From Capra hircus (lineage: Eukaryota; Chordata; Mammalia; Artiodactyla; Bovidae), in the NCBI RefSeq assembly GCF_001704415.2, contig NC_030811.1, forward strand, positions 72,992,069-73,056,068: a stretch of DNA of 64,000 bases, given 5' to 3'. Shown one piece after another: positions 58,766 to 64,000 of the stretch. Under the pieces are notes generated by a model that did not search any database, had not been told where the DNA came from, and was given only the letters and a program-made list of their open reading frames with translations. The position numbers and the translations under genes are program-made. The first letter of the stretch is position 1, and every line of letters starts with the position of its first letter.

Positions 58766-58779
58766 CTGCCACCTTGTGG
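58766..58779 (-). promoter_or_regulatory. CTCF-like site, unit 9
   Basis: The minus strand reads ccacaaggtggcag, identical to that of unit 7 and a full core match. Confidence 0.45.
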
Positions 58780-59598
58780 CCCTTTCTGGTAACAACGTCA
58801 AAACCCATGCCTCTGGAAACGTCAAACTCACAAATTCTGTGGGGCTGAAATTGACTCTAGCATTCAATGACTGGCCGGAGGTGGGTCATCAAATAGCAAT
58901 TTGAAGCAGGGCAGGCTTTCCAGAAGCCATTCTCAAAGGGCAAATTTCACAAACCCCGCACATGGGGAGAAAAAAAAGAACTCCATCAGATAACATACTC
59001 CTCTCCTTGGCTCATCCCTAGAAAACTGCAAATCAAAGACGTATCACCTCAAAGACCACACACTGGCCATCATCAAAATGGCTGCAAACAATGACTGCAA
59101 GACAGGACCGGGAAGACCTGGAAGAGAGGGGAGCCGCCTGTGCCTCTGCAGTGAACAGGTGACAGCCACCGTGGAGAACAGCATAGAGGGTCCTTCCAAT
59201 CCTGACCACAAAGAGAGCTTCTGATCCAGCAATCCCCCAAGTCTTTTGATATATAAGGAGGTTTATTGACGGAGAGATGTCTACTTGAGAAGGCACAAGG
59301 ATCGCAAAGTTCACTGTAGCCCTACTCACAACAGCCACGACATGGAAAAAACCATAATGTCCATCGACAGAGAAGGGACCAGGAACATGGAGGACGCGAA
59401 TACGAGGGAAGGCTACTCAGCCATTAAAAAGAATGAAAATATGCCATTTGCAGCCACATGGATGGACCCAGAGACTGACATACTGAGGGAACAGAAACAG
59501 ACAGAATAAACAAGATATCTGATGATAGGTCTTATATGTGGCATCCAAAAAGAAATCATACAAATGAACATATTTACAAAACTGAGACAGACTCATAT

Positions 59599-59785
59599 AC
59601 ATACACAATTTCGCCTGGCTGAGGCTGCTGTCATCCCATCCTGTGGCAAATCTTTAGGAAGGAGGCCGGAGTGGCAACCCCACCCCGGGAGAGATGGAGA
59701 CTCAGTGACTTTTCAGAGTTATGCGGCTCTTCCAGCCACAGGGACCACTGTGCTTTGGCGGCACTAGACTTGTACACATACACAA
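59599..59785 (-). repeat. Inverted copy of S inside A, flanked by 10-bp repeat
   Basis: Positions 59609-59775 read as the reverse complement of 58501-58660 in the S of the same unit. For example 'ccagccacagggaccactgt' here is the complement of 'acagtggtccctgtggctgg' there. The direct repeat acatacacaa flanks it at 59599-59608 and 59776-59785. Confidence 0.88.
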
Positions 59786-59864
59786 ATGTGAGTTCATTCA
59801 CTTATGGTTGCCGCAGGGGAATAACGGGGCATGGAGGAGGCAGGATCCTTAGGGAGTTGGCATG

Positions 59865-62375
59865 GACTGTACATATCAGCTCAGTTGCTCAGTCGTGTCC
59901 TGCTCTTTGCAAACCTGTGGACTGTAGCATGCCAGGCCTCCCTGTCCATCACCAACTCCCGGAGTTTACTCAAACTCATGTCCATTCAATTGGTGATGTC
60001 ATCCAACCATCTCATCCCCTGTCATCCCCTTCTCCTCCCCGCCTTCAATCTTTCCCAGCATCAGGGTCTTTTCCAATGAGTCAGCTCTTCACATCAGGTG
60101 GCCAAAGTATTGGAGTTTCAGCTTCAACATCAGTCCTTCCAATGAATATTCAGAACTGATTTCCTTTAGGATGGACTGGTTGGATCTCCTTGCAGTCCAA
60201 GGGACTCTCAAGAGTCTTCTCCAACACCACAGTTCAAAAGCATCAAGTCTTCGGCACTCAGCTTTCTTTATAGTCCAACTCTCACATCCATACATGACCA
60301 CTGGAAAAACCACAGCCTTGACTAGACAGACCTTTGTTGGCAAAGTAATATCTCTGCTTTTTGATATGCTGTCTAGGTTGGTCATAACTTTCCTCCCAAG
60401 GAGTGAGCATCTTTTAATTTCATGACTGCAATCACCATCTGCAGTGATTTTGGAGCCCAGAAAAATAAAGTCAGCCATTGTCTCCACTGTTTCCCCATCT
60501 ATTTGCCATGAAGTGATGGGACCGGATGCCATGATCTTAGTTTTCTGCATGTTGAGCTTTAAGCCAACTTTTTCACTCTCCTCTTTCACTCTCATCAAGA
60601 GGCTCTTTAGTTCTTCTTCACTCTCTGCCATAAGGTGGTGTCATCTGCATATCTGAGGTTATTGATATTTCTCCTGGCAATCTTGATTCCAGCTTGTGCT
60701 TCATCCAGCCCAGAGTTTCTCATGATGTACTCTGCATGGAAGTTAAATAAGCAGAGTGACAGTATACAGCCTTAACGTACTCCTTTCCTGATTTGGAACC
60801 AGGAAATTAGGTTGTTGTTCCAAAGGCTGTTGTTCCATGTCCCGTTCTAACAGTTGCTTCCTGACCTGTAACAGATTTCTCAAGAGGCAGGTCAGGTGGT
60901 CTGGTATTCCCATCTCTCTCAGAATTTTCCACAGTTTGTTGTGATCCACACAGTCAAAGGCTTTGGCATAGTCAATAAAGCAGAAGTAGATATTTTTCTG
61001 GAACTCTCTTACTTTTTCTGTGATACAACAGATGTTGGCAATTTGATCTCCAATTCCTCTGCCTTTTCTAAATCCAGCTTAAACATCTGGAATTTCACAG
61101 TTCACATACTGTTGAAGCCTGGCTTGGAGAATTTTGAGCATTACTTTACTAGCATGTGAAATGAGTGCAGTTGTGCAGTAGTTTAAGCATTCTTTTGCAT
61201 TGCCGTTCTTTGGGATTGGAATGAAAACTGACCTTTTCCAGTCCTGTGGCCACTGCTGAGTTTTCCAATTTGCTGGCATATTGAGTGCAGCACTTTCACA
61301 GCATCATCTTTTAGGATTTGAAATAGCTCAACTGGAATTCCATCACCTTCACTAGCTTTGTTCGTAGTGATGTTTCTTAAGGCCCACTTGACCTCACATT
61401 CCAGGATGTCTGGCTCTAGGTGAGTGTGAGTGATCACACCATCGTGATTATCTGGGCCATGAAGATCTTTTTTGTATAGGTTTTCTGTGTATTCTTGCCA
61501 CCTGTTCTTAATATCTTCTGCTGTTAGATACATACCATTTCTGTCCTTTATTGTGCCCATCTTTGCATGAAATTTTCCCTTGGTATCTCTAATTTTCTTG
61601 AAGAGATCTCTAAACTTTCCCATTCTATTGTTTTCCTCTATTTCTTTGCACTGATCACTGAGGAAGGCTTTCTTATCTCTCCTTCCTATTCTTTGGAACT
61701 TTGCATTCAGGTGGGTATGTCTTTCCTTTTCTCCTTTGCCTTTAGCTTCTCTTCTTTCACAACTATTTGAAGGCCTCCTCAGACAACCATTTGCCTTTTT
61801 GCATTTCTCTTCCTTGGGGATGGTCTTGATCCCTGTCTCCTGTACAATGTCACAAACCTCCACCCATAGTTCATCAGGCACTCTGTCTATCAGATATAAT
61901 CCCTTGAATCTATTTCCCACTTCCACTGTACAGTCATAAGGGATTTGATTTAGGTCATACCTGAATGGTCTAGTGGTTTCCCCTAGTTTTTTCAGTTTAA
62001 GTCTCAATTTGGCAATAAGGAGTTCATGATCTGAGCCACAGTCAGCTCCCAGTCTTCTTTTTTGCTGACTGTATAGAGTTTCTCCATCTTTGGTTGCAAA
62101 AAATATAATCAGTCTATTTTCAGTGTTGACCATCTGGTGATGTCCATGCGTAGAGTCTTCTCTTGTGCTGTTGGAAGAGGGTGTTTGCTATGACCAGTGC
62201 GTTCTCTTGGCAAAACTCTATTAGCCTTTGCCCTGCTTCATTCTCTACTCCAAAGGCCAAATTTACCTGTTGCTCCAGGTGTTTCCTGACTTCCTACTTT
62301 TGCATGCCAGTCCCCTATAATGAAAAGGACATCTTTTTTGGGTGTTAGTTCTAGAAAGTCTTGTAAGACTGTACA
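59865..62375 (-). pseudogene. BovB LINE, minus strand, 2.5 kb, defective
   Basis: A 5'-truncated BovB (59874-62366) was inserted in the A segment of unit 9, with gactgtaca at 59865-59873 and 62367-62375 as its target duplication. On the minus strand it encodes the end of the endonuclease, the connector and the reverse-transcriptase start (62133-61183, 316 codons) and the reverse-transcriptase C-terminal part (60631-60089). The YADD codons are at 60651-60640. Next to them one base is missing compared with the copy at 11.9 kb, so the catalytic block and the following helix are in different frames. Further breaks lie at about 61.1 and 60.8 kb. It cannot make a working enzyme. Confidence 0.95.
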
Positions 62376-63033
62376 CATGGCTCTATTCAAAATAAATGAC
62401 CAACTCGGTCTACTGTGGAGCACACTGAACTCTGTGTGCTGTCATATGGCAGCATGAGGGGGAGGGCCGTTTGGGGGAGAAGGGATCCACATAGATGAAA
62501 GGCTGAGGCCCTCTCGATCCACATAGAAGGACCACCACAATGCCATTTGGCTATTTTCCAAAACAAAATAAAAATTGGAAACAACACCCAACAACTCATT
62601 ATCACCTTCGAGCCCAAAGGATGGGCCATATTAACAGGTGGGCAAACCAGGAACCCTGCAGAGGGCCTGGGAAGAGGGAACGCTCTTTGGCATCCCCTGG
62701 GAATGTCAGTTGGTTAACACCCACTGTAAACAACAGCCGAGCGGTGCTTGAAAAGTCTCTGACAGCCTAAGACCTGGCCCCCCTATCTTTGGGCCTGTCG
62801 CCAGATGAAGCTGTACCTGAAAAAGACACGTGTACCCCAACCTTCATGGCTGCACTGGTTCCAAGAGACAAAACACGGAAGCAACCGAGAGGGAAATCGA
62901 CACATGCGTGGACAACATCACACGGTACATATTTACAAGCGAAAGGCACAAACCCACCCAAAAAGGAGGAAAGAATGCCATTTGCAGTGACAAAGGAGGG
63001 CCTAGCAAGGTTCATAGGACGCCAAGCCACGTT

Positions 63034-63547
63034 TATATTGTAACCAGCTTTGTACGTGTGTGACTCATGATTAAAATTTCCTTGAGAACTTTTTATAGCC
63101 CTCAGTTTCCATATTGATAGACAGATGTAGAAAGAGCAACCCAAAAAAGGAACCTGGGAGGCTAGAACGTGTGTTTTTAGAGCAACATCCCCTGAAAATG
63201 CCGGCAAATACGAAGTCCACCCCTGCCAGGGCCGTGCTTCAAAGGGTGGACACTGATACATGGAAAGTAACCAACTTGGGAGGAAAAAGAAAACCCACTC
63301 TAAGTCCCTGCTGTGGTTCCAGCTAGCTGTAACTAAGATCTGTGCACCTAATGCTTCTCCATGTCACATTAGTGTAATGACACAGAATCAATCAGCAGTC
63401 AGTGGTCAAGGGATTAGCAGGTTAGGGGGCAGCTACAAGGGACTACTTGCCAACAAAGGTCTGTACAGGCAAAGCTATGGTTTTTCCAGTAGTCACATAT
63501 TGATGGGAGAGTTGGACCATAAAGAGGGCTGAGTGCTGAAGAATTCT
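63034..63547. other. Unique flank right of the array
   Basis: Array similarity stops at about 63033. No repeat or gene was recognised. The 90-codon plus frame at 63260-63532 has no recognisable domain. Confidence 0.4.
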
Positions 63548-63892
63548 AAATTGTGTGCTGGAGAAGACTCTTGAGAGTCCCTTGGTTTGCAAGGAGATCA
63601 AACCACTCAATCCTAAAGGAAATCAACCCTGAATATTCACTCAAGGACTGATGCTGAAACTAAAGCTCCAATACTTTGGCCACCTGATGCAAAGAGCTCA
63701 CTCATTGGAAAAGCCCCTGACTCTGGGAAAGATTGAAGGCAGGACGAGAAGGAGATGACAGAGGATGAAATGGTTGTATGGCATCACCGACTCAATGGAC
63801 ATGAGTTTGAGCAAATTCTGGGAGATAGGAAGCCTGACATGCTGTAGTACATGGGGTTACAATTTGTCTCACACCACCGAGCAACTGAACAA
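63548..63892 (+). repeat. BovB 3' fragment, plus strand
   Basis: The sense BovB 3' end runs from 'gctggagaagactcttgaga' through 'actttggccacctgatgcaa' and 'tcaatggacatgagtttgag' to 'gagcaactgaacaataataa', with an AAT/AAC tail. It covers the end of the reverse-transcriptase frame, with stops. Confidence 0.92.
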
Positions 63893-64000
63893 TAATAACA
63901 ACAATCAAAATGACAAGGGTATATCACTTTTCTCCTGTTTGTTTGCTATACATCTAATAGTGTGCCATGGATAGAGGCAGGAGAGGGCCTGGAGCAAAGG

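Larger units (their letters stand above)
58287..63033 (+). repeat. Tandem array unit 9 (last), split by BovB
   Basis: S (58287-58970) has a perfect CTCF-core match at 58766-58779. A (about 58975-59873, resuming 62367-62590) holds a 160-bp inverted insert at 59609-59775 and a 2.5-kb BovB. B (about 62590-63033) stops at 'acgccaagccacg', where array similarity ends. Confidence 0.88.

Noticed and set aside
58276..58808. 160- and 169-codon opposing frames in unit 9
   Set aside because: They fall in the S segment, oppose each other, and are not preserved in the other S copies.
61183..62133. A 316-codon minus-strand open frame, the longest in the window
   Set aside because: It is the endonuclease end and reverse-transcriptase start of a BovB element, broken on both sides, so it is a transposon remnant and not a host gene.
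37151..63033. CRISPR-like or simple satellite interpretation of the repeated region
   Set aside because: The units are kilobases long, composite and eukaryotic. There are no short direct repeats with unique spacers and no alpha-satellite-like short monomer.

Overview
This window is non-coding nuclear DNA from a ruminant, almost certainly a bovid. The evidence is the repeat content: several BovB (RTE-type) LINE copies, many Bov-tA and Bov-A2 SINEs, CHR-type tRNA-derived SINEs and ruminant-type L1 3' tails, on top of older mammalian layers (MIR, MER5, a Tigger1 derivative, a MaLR-like LTR, degraded L1). I cannot tell cattle from sheep, goat, yak or buffalo. I found no protein-coding gene, exon set, tRNA, rRNA or CRISPR array that I could support. 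Open frames longer than 100 codons are either BovB endonuclease/reverse-transcriptase remnants or chance frames inside repeats.

Layout. Positions 1-36 kb are ordinary intergenic or intronic sequence. Unique stretches alternate with dispersed repeats: an L1 3' end with two nested insertions (4.2-6.1 kb), a 5'-truncated BovB on the minus strand (11.2-14.0 kb), an old L1 tail (18.6-19.5 kb), a MaLR-like LTR (21.6-22.1 kb), a Tigger1 deletion derivative (24.0-24.4 kb), a three-deep nest of BovB in L1 in older L1 (25.1-29.0 kb), and a GC-richer stretch with little recognisable repeat (30.2-33.2 kb).

Positions 37.15-63.03 kb hold the striking feature: a tandem array of about nine units, each about 2.4-2.9 kb once later insertions are discounted. 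Each complete unit has three parts in a fixed order. S is a spacer of about 0.6-0.9 kb of unrecognised origin. A is an L1 ORF2 tail plus 3' UTR of about 0.9 kb. B is a second, more diverged L1 3' end of about 0.8 kb. A normal L1 ORF2 tail (36.19-37.15 kb) lies at the left edge and grades into the array. Units carry private insertions (Bov-tA, BovB), a SINE insertion shared by alternate unit junctions, internal duplications and deletions, an inverted templated insert, and a patch about 10.35 kb apart that is nearly identical. These point to continuing unequal exchange or gene conversion. Eight units keep a CTCF-like site at the same place in S, all in one orientation. The layout resembles a macrosatellite (DXZ4-like in plan only), which is the best candidate here for an undescribed element.

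The last 1 kb is flanking sequence with one BovB 3' fragment on the plus strand. Repeat boundaries were read by eye and are usually good to about 10-30 bp. They are exact only where a target-site duplication is given.
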